Shown: positions 13,518 through 21,727 of the stretch, in pieces | Position numbering within the stretch: position 1 is the first letter of the stretch | Layout of the letters: each line of letters begins with the position of its first letter | Source: JBBTIS01 sp038059855 | GTDB taxonomy: Bacteria; Elusimicrobiota; Elusimicrobia; JACQPE01 | DNA length: 25,684 nt | Assembly (NCBI GenBank): GCA_964357255.1 | Contig: CAYHKQ010000031.1 | Coordinates: 1-25,684, forward strand | Direction of reading: 5' to 3' | The notes under the pieces: model-generated | Database searches by the model: none | Seen by the model: only the letters and a program-made list of their open reading frames with translations | What the model was told of the DNA's origin: nothing | Made by a program: the position numbers and the translations under genes

Positions 13518-15401
13518 TCAGTATTTGATTCCGAAAAAATTGAGAAGTTTCTGCCACCAGGTTTTTTTAATCACCTTTTCGACTTTTTCCGGCGGTGTAT
13601 AGCCGGGCGGCGCGATGAAGATGGGCAAGGTGAACGAGGCGGTGGCGCCTTGCCCGGGCGCGCTTTCAATGGAAAAAGCGCCTTTTTGGAGCTCAATTAA
13701 GGATTTAACAAGGGTGATTCCAAGTCCCAGGCCCTTTTCTTCAAAGGGAGGCGTGCTGGATTGGGAAAATTCCTCTTGGATACTGCCCACCTCGCTTGAG
13801 GGGATCCCTTGGCCCTGATCTTTGACTACAACCAGGATGAATCCCTCTTGGGCTTCTTTCCCCTGTGTCACGGAGACTTCAATGGAGCGCTCTTCTTTGG
13901 AATTTTTGATGGCATTGGCCAAAAGATGACGTAAAGCTTCGACGGAGCGTTTTGGATCGCATTGAACGTCCGGCAGGCCCCGTTCTTGTTTAATATCAAT
14001 GGAAATTTTTTTTGATTTGGCCCATTCGAGGATGCCTTCAGTCGCGTCGTGGACGATCGAGTAAATGGAGCTGTTGACCTTGAAGACCTTGAGTTGCGCG
14101 CTTGCAATCTGGGAATATTCGCGGAGTTCCTTGGCTATGTATCGGATGCGGTCTTGGACGGTGATGATATGAGTGAGCAATTGGCGTTGTTCCGGAGCCA
14201 GGTGGCCGGCGGTTTCCGCCTCGAACCGTTCGACTCCCTTTTCAAGCAGTTCGAGCGGTTCCGCCATGGTGGCGACGATGGTGGAGAGCATCTTGGTCTT
14301 GAGCCGTTCATACTCCTTGATTTTCGCGTTTTCGGCTGGTGTCATCAGGAGTCCCACGATGCGGGTTGATTCATTGTAGAGGAGGGATCCCGAGATCCCG
14401 ATGGCTTGGGCGAGATCGGGACTGCTACGAATATTGATGGAGGGAGAGGTTGGTTTTGAGGGCATTTGCCCTAATTCGCGCGCGGTGACCAGGTGGTGAG
14501 TGGCGGGTTCCGCCTGGTCGAAAATGGGTTTTCCGGCCAGATCTTTTTGCGGGAGGCCTAATAATTCTTCCGTTATAGCGTCCACTGAAAGAATATTTCC
14601 ATCGCGGTCAAGGGTCGCAAATCCGGAAAGGGTTTTGCTTAAGATTCCCTGAAGGCGTTTTAATTCATTTTCAAGCCGGGCGATTTCGGCCAAGAGCGCT
14701 TTGGTCGCTTCATTGACAAGCCGGTTTAACTCTATTTTGCATTCCTCATATCCGGCTTCGAGAAGATCGCCGGCTTCGCCGCTCGAACCTTCTTCCCCGC
14801 TCTTATCTAGGAGCCGCCCTAGGATCGCTTTAAGAGATTCCGTTTCCTTGTTGGCGGGGATCTCTTTGGCGGCAGGAGAATCTTTCGCGGCGATCGGGCT
14901 TCCCGTGGCCGCCGCCGCGTCCGGAGCGCCGCCTGTTTCCTCGACCACATTATCCTCTTCTTTTTCGACTTTAGTGTAGAACGCTTCGTTCGCCCGGATG
15001 TGCCGGATTTGTTTTTCTCCCAAATATTGATCGAGATTAAAATCTTTCAAATCCTTAATGTTCTCCTTGAGAACTTTCAGGAGTCCCATCATTTCCTCTT
15101 CCTCGAGTCCGCGCAGGAAGGAGATGCTGTGGAGGTTATAGCGCAGAAAGAACATCCGGATGCTGCCGGATTGATCTTTGATCGAGCCAATCCTGCGTCC
15201 GTTGACCAAGAGCGTGTCGTGGTCCAGCGAAAATACGATCTCCTCAAAGATGTCGCTATTGAGCGATTCCGAGAGAATTTGACAGCACTCGGCGATGATT
15301 TTTTTGACCGCCGGATGATTGATGCTGTAAAGATTGACCTGGCTCAAGGCGCGCCCGAGGTGCATTAGTACTTCTTTCGCCGCGATTTCAAGAGTCTGCA
15401 T
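13518..15401 (-). CDS. soluble histidine-kinase-like protein lacking the phospho-acceptor histidine
   Basis: 627 residues from ATG 15401. The frame opens upstream to a TTG at 15476, but neither start has a clear ribosome binding site and the ATG fits the domain better. The N-terminal domain (about 1-125: HLGRALSQVNLYSINHPAVKKII ... LDHDTLLVNGRRIG ... RYNLHSISFLRGLEEEEMMGLLKVL) resembles helical sensor regions seen with HD-GYP and kinase proteins. A charged linker, a coiled coil and a PAS domain (GFATLDRDGNILSVDAITEELLGLPQKDLAGKPIF) follow. The dimerisation helix reads KTKMLSTIVATMAEPLELL: where family members have H in 'S-H-E-L-R-T-P-L' this has A377 (codon 14271-14273). The ATPase domain is intact: N-box LLANAIKNS, G1 DQGQGIP, G2 GLGLGIT. 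No membrane segment and no response regulator gene nearby. Probably an ATP-binding pseudokinase or scaffold (inference). Confidence 0.85.
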   Translation of the reverse strand: MQTLEIAAKEVLMHLGRALSQVNLYSINHPAVKKIIAECCQILSESLNSDIFEEIVFSLDHDTLLVNGRRIGSIKDQSGSIRMFFLRYNLHSISFLRGLEEEEMMGLLKVLKENIKDLKDFNLDQYLGEKQIRHIRANEAFYTKVEKEEDNVVEETGGAPDAAAATGSPIAAKDSPAAKEIPANKETESLKAILGRLLDKSGEEGSSGEAGDLLEAGYEECKIELNRLVNEATKALLAEIARLENELKRLQGILSKTLSGFATLDRDGNILSVDAITEELLGLPQKDLAGKPIFDQAEPATHHLVTARELGQMPSKPTSPSINIRSSPDLAQAIGISGSLLYNESTRIVGLLMTPAENAKIKEYERLKTKMLSTIVATMAEPLELLEKGVERFEAETAGHLAPEQRQLLTHIITVQDRIRYIAKELREYSQIASAQLKVFKVNSSIYSIVHDATEGILEWAKSKKISIDIKQERGLPDVQCDPKRSVEALRHLLANAIKNSKEERSIEVSVTQGKEAQEGFILVVVKDQGQGIPSSEVGSIQEEFSQSSTPPFEEKGLGLGITLVKSLIELQKGAFSIESAPGQGATASFTLPIFIAPPGYTPPEKVEKVIKKTWWQKLLNFFGIKY

Positions 15402-15532
15402 AGGCGGTGGTTTTTTGGCAATGGTAGAGGCCCTGCATGATATTTTGTTTTTAACACGCAATCCGTTCCGCCACAAGAGGCAAAATCGTTTTACCGGACT
15501 TCACGATTATTATTTGCCAACCCCTTAAAAGC

Positions 15533-15538
15533 TAAAAT
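15533..15538 (+). promoter_or_regulatory. -10 box immediately upstream of purA (leaderless type)
   Basis: TAAAAT ends six bases before the purA ATG, with no ribosome binding site between. The geometry equals that at comM and tolQ. No convincing -35 is visible. Confidence 0.45.
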
Positions 15539-15544
15539 TCTGCG

Positions 15545-16843
15545 ATGCCCGTTTTAGTGGTTGTTGGTCTTCAATGGGGAGATGAAGGCAAGGGCCGCGT
15601 TATTCATACGTTGGCCCGCCGGGCTTATGCCGTGGCCAGGTATCAAGGCGGCAATAACGCGGGACATACCTTGGTGCTGGGCAACAACGAGGTCCTGGCT
15701 CTTCACTTGATCCCCTCTGGCATCGTCTATCCTAACGTCCGCTGTTATATCGGCAACGGAGTGGTCGTTGACCCGAAGGCGCTTTACGAGGAGATCGGCC
15801 ATCTTGCCAAGCGCGGAGTCAGGATCGGCCGGCGCTTGGGGTTAAGCCCTTTGTGCCACGTCATACTTCCTTATCATTTAAGCTTGGAGCGTTATCTTGG
15901 AGAAGGCAGTCGCCTGGGAACCACCCAACGCGGCATCGGTCCGAGTTACCGGGATAAAATCGCCCGCTTGGGTTTACGGGTTCTCGATTATTTGAATACG
16001 CCTCGATTTCAGGAGCGAGTCATGGCTAATGTCCGCGAATTGCTGGCCCCTTTTGCGCGGCCTTCGGAAATTCGCTCTATTGAGCGCGAGACGTTTGAGA
16101 CCCAGAAAAAATTAGCCCCTTTTCTCAAGCGCTTGTTGGCGGATGTTTCGATTGAAATAACCGACGCGCTTAGCCGCGGTCGCCGCGTTCTTCTTGAATC
16201 CGCGCAGGGTACGTTTTTAGATGTGGATTTCGGCACGTATCCCTATGTGACGAGCTCTAATCCCGTGGCGGGCTATGCTCCCTGCGGCGTAGGCATCGGC
16301 CCGAAAATTGACGCGGTGCTGGGCGTGGCCAAGCTTTTTACCACAAGAGTCGGGGAGGGGCCTTTTCCAACGGAGATTCACGGAGCATTGGCAAGCCAAA
16401 TTCGCGAGACGGGTTTGGAATACGGCGCCACCACAGGGCGTCCGCGCCGGATAGGACATCTCGACCTTACCATGATCCGCAAAGCCTGCCGGTTAAACGG
16501 CGTTACTCATTTAGCGCTGACCAAGTTGGACACGCTGGCCGGACTGGCTTCGCTTAAAGTTTGCGTGGGTTATTCCTGGCGCGGGAAAATTTTCAAGGAT
16601 TTTCCGGATGACCCGGAGATTTTAGCCAAGGCCAATCCCGTGTACAAGGAACTGCCGGGGTTTTCCGGGGACCTCACGTCTGTTAAACGTTGGAGCGATT
16701 TGCCCGGCGCCGCCAAGCGGCTGGTGGATGAAACCGCGGCGTTCGCCGGCGTTTCGCCGGCCATTGTTTCTCTGGGACGCAAGGCGGATAATCAAATCGT
16801 GCTTGACGCCGGATTCGCCAGGGAATGGTTGACAGGGGGATGA
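15545..16843 (+). CDS. purA: adenylosuccinate synthetase
   Basis: Converts IMP, aspartate and GTP to adenylosuccinate, the first committed step to AMP. Length is 432 residues, normal. Catalytic residues are in place: D13 in WGDEGKGR and H41 in QGGNNAGHT. Other landmarks are GTTQRGIGPSYRDKIARLGLRVLD, LESAQGTFLDVDFGTYPYVTSSNP, TRVGEGPFPTE, ATTGRPRRIGHLD and ALTKLDTL. Several usually invariant positions differ. The Asp after GKGKIV is His (RVIH, H21), the His in DIDHGTYP is Phe, and the aromatic residue before the Asp in GWFD/GWLD is His. It is thus a divergent member. Because D13 is kept it is not a PurZ-type 2-aminoadenine enzyme. The stop overlaps the carA start. Confidence 0.95.
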   Translation: MPVLVVVGLQWGDEGKGRVIHTLARRAYAVARYQGGNNAGHTLVLGNNEVLALHLIPSGIVYPNVRCYIGNGVVVDPKALYEEIGHLAKRGVRIGRRLGLSPLCHVILPYHLSLERYLGEGSRLGTTQRGIGPSYRDKIARLGLRVLDYLNTPRFQERVMANVRELLAPFARPSEIRSIERETFETQKKLAPFLKRLLADVSIEITDALSRGRRVLLESAQGTFLDVDFGTYPYVTSSNPVAGYAPCGVGIGPKIDAVLGVAKLFTTRVGEGPFPTEIHGALASQIRETGLEYGATTGRPRRIGHLDLTMIRKACRLNGVTHLALTKLDTLAGLASLKVCVGYSWRGKIFKDFPDDPEILAKANPVYKELPGFSGDLTSVKRWSDLPGAAKRLVDETAAFAGVSPAIVSLGRKADNQIVLDAGFAREWLTGG

Positions 16844-18018
16844 GCCGCGCGTCCCGCGGTTATCTTGTTTTAGAGGACGGTAGCTATTTTTCCGGGACCT
16901 TGTTCGGCGGCCTTCGTTCTTATCGGGCTTTATCTCGTTCTGTAACGCTTGAAACGCTGGGCGAAGTGGTTTTTAACACGGCCATGTGCGGTTATGAGGA
17001 AGTCCTGAGCGATCCTTCCTATCATGGGCAGATTGTCGTAATGACCACTTCTCATGTCGGCAATTATGGGATTACTTTGCAGGATCAGGAGTCCTCGAAG
17101 GTTCATGTGGCCGGCATGGCGGTGATGGAGTTGGCTGAAACGCCGTCGAATTGGCGCGCGCGAAAGAGTCTGGATGAGTATTTGCGGCAACATAAGGTCG
17201 CCGGCCTTTTTGGAATTGACACTCGCGCCGTCACCAAACATTTACGCTCGACAGGGACTATGCGGGGGGCGATCGTTGCGGTTGGAGGGCGGACCGGTTT
17301 TCATCCGGGCCGGACCATTGAGAAAATCCGCCGCCATCCGGTCATGGAGGGGCTGGCCCTGGCTCAGGACGTGTCGGTTGCCAAACCGCGCCTGTGGCGC
17401 AGGGGCCGTCTGGCCGCCTGGCCTAATTTAGGAGAGCGCCGTCCTCGGATTGCCGTGTTGGATTTTGGAATTAAATGGAGCATTCTAAGGAATTTATCTT
17501 CCATGGGCTTTGCCCCGGTCGTTGTGCCGTGGCGGTCCCGAGCCGGGGAAATTCTTGCCATCAATCCCAAAGGGATCGTGCTTTCTAACGGCCCCGGCGA
17601 TCCGGCGGCGCTTATTGATGTGATTGGTGAAATCAGGTCTATCCTTAAAAGTAAGCGGCGAGCGCCGATTTTGGGAATTTGCCTCGGGCATCAGCTCTTG
17701 GGTTTGGCCTCTGGAGGCCGGACTTATAAAATGAAATTCGGCCATCATGGCGTTAACCATCCGGTTCAAGATACGGCGAGTCGTCGGGTTTGGATTAGTT
17801 CGCATAATCATGGTTTTGCCGTGGATCCGGATACCCTTGCGTCCGACGTGCGCGTCACTTTTACCAGCCTTAATGACGGCGCGGTCGAGGGGATAGAAAG
17901 CGAAGAACGCCGGTTTTTCAGCGTTCAATTTCATCCGGAATCAGCCCCCGGCCCTTGGGAGGCGCGGGGAATTTTTCAGCGCTTTCGGGAGATGGCGTTG
18001 CCATATGCCCCCTCGTAA
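16840..18018 (+). CDS. carA: carbamoyl-phosphate synthase small (glutaminase) subunit
   Basis: Supplies ammonia from glutamine to CarB. From ATG 16840 (ATGA overlap with the purA stop) it is 392 residues. ATG 16825, in the same frame, would add five residues and has AGGGA directly before it, so the exact start is uncertain. The N-terminal domain is typical (YLVLEDGSYFSGTLFGG ... GEVVFNTAMCGYEEVLSDPSYHGQIVVMT ... FGIDTRAVTKHLRSTGTMRGAI). The class I glutamine amidotransferase domain has the nucleophile C281 in LGICLGHQLLGLASGGRTYKMKFGHHGVNHPV and the His-Glu pair in VQFHPESAPGP. It overlaps carB by 14 bases. Together they make carbamoyl phosphate for pyrimidine and arginine synthesis. Confidence 0.96.
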   Translation: MSRASRGYLVLEDGSYFSGTLFGGLRSYRALSRSVTLETLGEVVFNTAMCGYEEVLSDPSYHGQIVVMTTSHVGNYGITLQDQESSKVHVAGMAVMELAETPSNWRARKSLDEYLRQHKVAGLFGIDTRAVTKHLRSTGTMRGAIVAVGGRTGFHPGRTIEKIRRHPVMEGLALAQDVSVAKPRLWRRGRLAAWPNLGERRPRIAVLDFGIKWSILRNLSSMGFAPVVVPWRSRAGEILAINPKGIVLSNGPGDPAALIDVIGEIRSILKSKRRAPILGICLGHQLLGLASGGRTYKMKFGHHGVNHPVQDTASRRVWISSHNHGFAVDPDTLASDVRVTFTSLNDGAVEGIESEERRFFSVQFHPESAPGPWEARGIFQRFREMALPYAPS

Positions 18019-21000
18019 AGACATTAAAAAAATCTTGGTTATTGGCTCGGGCCCTATTGTGGTGGGCCAAGCCTGTGAATTTGATTATTCGGGAACTCAG
18101 GCAATTAAGGCTTTAAGAAAACTGGGCTATCAGGTTGTTATCGTTAATTCCAATCCCGCCACCATCATGACCGACCCTGATGTGGCCACGCGCACATATA
18201 TTGAACCGCTCGTTGTTCCTTTTTTGGAACGTATTATTGCCAAGGAGCGGCCTGGGGCGTGCTTAGCGATTTTGGGGGGGCAAACCGCCTTGAATCTCGC
18301 CTGTGAGCTTGAGGAACAAAAAGTTTTCAAGCGCTATGGCGTCGAGCTCATCGGGGCAAGCGCCTCGGCTATCAGGAAGGCCGAAGACCGCGATCTTTTT
18401 CGTCAAGCCATGACTCAGGCGGGAATAAGAACGGCGAAGAGCGTCTATGTCAATGATTTAGATGGAGGATTGAAGCTGGCTCCGAAGATCGGATTTCCTC
18501 TGGTTCTTCGGCCCTCGTTTACCTTGGGGGGCCTTGGTTCCTCCATTGTTTATTCTCAGGATAAATTTTTAACGGAGCTGGACCGGGCCTTGAGCCTTTC
18601 CCCGGTTCATCGCGTTCTTATTGAGGAGTATCTCCACCATTGGAAGGAATTCGAGCTTGAGTTGATGCGCGACGTCAAGGGCAATCAATCCGTGGTGGCC
18701 GGTATTGAAAATTTTGACCCGCTTGGGGTTCATACGGGAGATTCGATTACGGTCTGCCCTATTCAGACGTTGACCGATGTCGAGTACCAAAAGATGAGGG
18801 ATCTCGCTTTTCGCGCTTACGATGTGATCGGGATCGCCTGCGGCGGTTCCAATGTTCAGTTCGCCGTCCATCCAAAAACCGGGGAGATGGTCATTATTGA
18901 AATCAATCCGCGCGTGTCGCGCTCCTCCGCCCTGGCTTCCAAAGCCACGGGATTCCCTATAGCCAAAATTGCCGCCATGCTCGCCGTTGGCATGACTTTA
19001 GATGAAATCACTAATGAGATTACCGGGAAAACCCCGGCTTCCTTTGAGCCGGCTTTGGATTATGTCGTTGTCAAGGCGCCGCGTTTTCATTTTGAGAAGT
19101 TTCCCGGTTCGGACGACACCTTAACCACGCAAATGAAATCCATCGGCGAGGCCATGGGCATCGGACGTAATTTTTTGGAGGCGTTACAAAAGGCATTGCG
19201 TAGCCTAGAAGACGGCCACGAGGGTTTAGAGCGCTTAGGGGGGCCTCCGGTCGAGGCCGAGACATTGCGGCTTGTCTCGCGGCCTAATCCTAAGAGGGTG
19301 TTTGCCGTTTATTCCGCGCTATTGGACGGCGCTTCCATTGAGGATCTTTATCATTTAAGCGGCATTGATCCTTGGTTTTTGCGGGAGATCTCACGCGCGG
19401 CCGTTCTGGAGCGTGAATTACGCCGCCGGCCTTCCCAATGGCCCCGCCGGCTGGCCCATGCCCGTCGAATGGGATTTAGCGAGCGTCAATTCGGCGCCTT
19501 GGCGGGCGTTACGGCGGCTCTTGTTCAGAGGGAGGCGCGCCGGCAGGGGCTAGAGGCATCATTCGCGGAGGTGGATACTTGCGCCGCTGAGTTTGAGGCC
19601 GAAACCCCTTATTTTTATTCCACTTTTCATGGACAAGGCGACGACAGGGAGCTTCCGTCTCAATCCCGCAAAATTATTGTGCTTGGCTCCGGCCCCAATC
19701 GTATCGGCCAGGGTATTGAGTTTGATTATGCCTGCGTTCACGCGGCGGAAGCCATCCGCGAGCTTGGCTATCAAGCCATAATGATCAATTCCAATCCTGA
19801 AACCGTGTCCACGGACTATGACACAGCCGACCGGCTTTATTTTGAGCCGGTTCATCTTGAAGATGTTTTGCGGGTGGCGCGCCACGAAAAAAGGGGTTTG
19901 GCCGGAATTCTTTTGGGCTTCGCGGGCCAAACGCCGCTGAATATGGCTCATGCCTTGCTTGAGGAATTGGGTCAGCCCATGTTGCTTGGCACCTCGGTCG
20001 CTCATATTGACATGGCCGAGGACCGTAAAAAATTCGCTCGATTTTTGAGGGCTTGCGGGATTAAACATCCTCGATGGGCCGTTTTGACCGGCATGGCCGA
20101 TGCGCGCCGTTATTTGTCTTCGTCCCGGCGGCTTAATTTTCCGGTTCTTGTGCGGCCTTCATACGTGCTGGGCGGACGAGGCATGAGGATTTTTTTCGAG
20201 ACCTCGGCGTTTGAGGAGCACCTTAAAGCATGGCCCTGGCCGCGGACGGGCAAAACTGAAATTTATATTGATGAATTTTTGGAAGATGCGATCGAACTCG
20301 ACGTGGATGTGGTGGCGGATGGGACGCGCGGGGTCGTCTGCGGCGTCATGGAACATATTGAGGAAACAGGGGTTCATTCCGGGGATTCCTCCTGCGTTTG
20401 GCCGCCCATGACGATTTCTAAGCGCCGGATCGAAGAAGTTGAAAAAGTTTCATTGTTGATTGCCAGGGAACTTAAGATTAAAGGCTTGCTTAATATTCAG
20501 TACGCCATTTATCGAGGCGGTCTTTATGTGATCGAGGCCAATCCGCGCGCCAGCCGCACGGCGCCTTTTATCAGCAAGGCGCGGGGCGTTCCTTGGGCCA
20601 AGATCGCGGCCAAGGCTTGTCTGGGGCAGAGCCTTGAAGAATTACTAAAGCCTTATCGTGTTTTATTGAGCCGTCCGGCGCGCTGGCATGCCATTAAAAC
20701 GCCGGTGTTTTCTTGGGAACGTTTTGAAGGCGCCGACGTAGTCCTTGGCCCGGAGATGCGCTCCACCGGCGAGACCATGGCCTTGGGCCGAAGTTTTGTC
20801 GAGGCGCTGGTGAAGGCCCAGTCGTTTTCCCACGCCAAACCCCCCAGCCCCAAGAGCCAGATTCTTGTGTCGCTTAAAAACGAAGACAAACCGAAATTTC
20901 TTTCTTTAACCAAACGTTTTTTTGATCTGGGTTTCGGAATTCTCGCGACGCGGCATACGGCGCGTTATTTGAGGGATCACGGCGGCATTGACGCGCGCGA

Positions 21001-21247
21001 GGTTTTTAAGCTGGGGGAGGGCCGCCCCAATGTGGTTGATGTTATTTCTAATCAAAAAGTGAGCCTGGTCGTTAATACGCCTTCATACGAAACCAAGTCC
21101 CGCGATGACGGCTATTCCATCCGCACCAAAGCGCTGCTACACGGCGTTCCCCTTGTCGCGACTCCCCGGTCGTTGGAAGTGGTGTTAAAGGCGCTCAATG
21201 GCCATAGCCGAGATGAAATGGGAATTTATGCGCTCCAAGATTTATAA
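18005..21247 (+). CDS. carB: carbamoyl-phosphate synthase large subunit
   Basis: 1080 residues, full family length. The first half opens DIKKILVIGSGPIVVGQACEFDYSGTQAIKALRKLGYQVVIVNSNPATIMTDPD and carries ATP-grasp signatures FPLVLRPSFTLGGLGSSIVYSQ and GGSNVQFAVHPKTGEMVIIEINPRVSRSSALASKATGFPIAKIAA. The repeat half opens KIIVLGSGPNRIGQGIEFDYACVHAAEAIRELGYQAIMINSNPETVSTDYDTADRLYFEP, with FPVLVRPSYVLGGRGMRIF and YVIEANPRASRTAPFISKARGVPWAKIAA. The C-terminal MGS-like allosteric domain covers about 945-1080 (SQILVSLKNEDKPKFLSLTKRFFDLGFGILATRHTARYLRDHG ... DDGYSIRTKALLHGVPLVATPRSLEVVLKAL). Both ATP sites look intact. The 14-base overlap with carA implies translational coupling. A likely terminator follows 17 bases after the stop. 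Confidence 0.97.
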   Translation: MPPRKDIKKILVIGSGPIVVGQACEFDYSGTQAIKALRKLGYQVVIVNSNPATIMTDPDVATRTYIEPLVVPFLERIIAKERPGACLAILGGQTALNLACELEEQKVFKRYGVELIGASASAIRKAEDRDLFRQAMTQAGIRTAKSVYVNDLDGGLKLAPKIGFPLVLRPSFTLGGLGSSIVYSQDKFLTELDRALSLSPVHRVLIEEYLHHWKEFELELMRDVKGNQSVVAGIENFDPLGVHTGDSITVCPIQTLTDVEYQKMRDLAFRAYDVIGIACGGSNVQFAVHPKTGEMVIIEINPRVSRSSALASKATGFPIAKIAAMLAVGMTLDEITNEITGKTPASFEPALDYVVVKAPRFHFEKFPGSDDTLTTQMKSIGEAMGIGRNFLEALQKALRSLEDGHEGLERLGGPPVEAETLRLVSRPNPKRVFAVYSALLDGASIEDLYHLSGIDPWFLREISRAAVLERELRRRPSQWPRRLAHARRMGFSERQFGALAGVTAALVQREARRQGLEASFAEVDTCAAEFEAETPYFYSTFHGQGDDRELPSQSRKIIVLGSGPNRIGQGIEFDYACVHAAEAIRELGYQAIMINSNPETVSTDYDTADRLYFEPVHLEDVLRVARHEKRGLAGILLGFAGQTPLNMAHALLEELGQPMLLGTSVAHIDMAEDRKKFARFLRACGIKHPRWAVLTGMADARRYLSSSRRLNFPVLVRPSYVLGGRGMRIFFETSAFEEHLKAWPWPRTGKTEIYIDEFLEDAIELDVDVVADGTRGVVCGVMEHIEETGVHSGDSSCVWPPMTISKRRIEEVEKVSLLIARELKIKGLLNIQYAIYRGGLYVIEANPRASRTAPFISKARGVPWAKIAAKACLGQSLEELLKPYRVLLSRPARWHAIKTPVFSWERFEGADVVLGPEMRSTGETMALGRSFVEALVKAQSFSHAKPPSPKSQILVSLKNEDKPKFLSLTKRFFDLGFGILATRHTARYLRDHGGIDAREVFKLGEGRPNVVDVISNQKVSLVVNTPSYETKSRDDGYSIRTKALLHGVPLVATPRSLEVVLKALNGHSRDEMGIYALQDL

Positions 21248-21264
21248 TTAGTAGGCAACTGCTC

Positions 21265-21282
21265 ATCTCCACGGAGATTTTT
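21265..21282 (+). terminator. candidate intrinsic terminator after carB
   Basis: ATCTCC (21265-21270) pairs with GGAGAT (21273-21278) and runs into five Ts (21278-21282). Weaker outer pairing (AACT 21257-21260 with AGTT about 21289-21292) may extend the stem. The closing loop is tight, so the lower pairs probably form first. Confidence 0.5.
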
Positions 21283-21298
21283 CTCAGTAGTTTAATTT

Positions 21299-21706
21299 AT
21301 GCTTCGTGAATTTTGGAAAAAACTAACAGGCAAGAAGGAAGACAGCGCCCAAGCGCCGTCTTCGGATCAGGCTCAAAAAAATTCCTTAGGGCAGTTCGTC
21401 AAGGGCAAGGTTGACCGCAAACAACTTTTTCGCATGATGAGGGACCCTAATGTGCGCCGGCAGGTGACGGCTCTTTATCAACGGATGCAAGCGGACGGCG
21501 TTAATATCAAAAGCGAGCAAGAGGTCATGAAATGGGTCGAGGCTCATAAGGAGGAGTTGGAAAAGCCCCCGGACGACACGCTTGCCGATAAGGTCAAGCC
21601 GGAGGTTCGGGCCGGCCCCAAGATCGGCCGCAACGACCCCTGCCGGTGCGGTAGCGGAAAAAAATATAAGAAATGTTGCGGCGCCGGAGCCGACGTTGCC
21701 GCGTAA
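21299..21706 (+). CDS. small SEC-C motif protein
   Basis: 135-residue soluble protein with a C-terminal SEC-C zinc-binding motif, residues about 110-130 (KIGRNDPCRCGSGKKYKKCCG), the C-x-C-x8-CC arrangement found at the end of SecA and in many stand-alone small proteins. The middle (about 35-75, FVKGKVDRKQLFRMMRDPNVRRQVTALYQRMQADGVNIKSEQEVMKWVEAHKEEL) is helical and resembles nothing I can name. The stand-alone motif is linked to ribosome or protein-export contacts in other proteins; the role here is unknown. The gene sits between two terminators, so it is probably transcribed alone. TAGTTT ends five bases before the ATG, again close to a leaderless arrangement, and there is no ribosome binding site. 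Confidence 0.85.
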   Translation: MLREFWKKLTGKKEDSAQAPSSDQAQKNSLGQFVKGKVDRKQLFRMMRDPNVRRQVTALYQRMQADGVNIKSEQEVMKWVEAHKEELEKPPDDTLADKVKPEVRAGPKIGRNDPCRCGSGKKYKKCCGAGADVAA

Positions 21707-21720
21707 CACGCGTTTTTTTT
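21700..21720 (+). terminator. intrinsic terminator overlapping the SEC-C gene stop codon
   Basis: CGCGT (21700-21704), loop AAC, ACGCG (21708-21712), followed by eight Ts (21713-21720). The stop codon TAA lies inside the hairpin and the T-tract ends seven bases before the ATG of the next gene. Confidence 0.7.
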
Positions 21721-21727
21721 GTCGTTG

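Noticed and set aside
15545..16843. PurZ-type 2-aminoadenine synthesis enzyme
   Set aside because: The catalytic Asp13 in WGDEGKG is present, whereas PurZ enzymes have lost it; the neighbours carA and carB also indicate normal metabolism.
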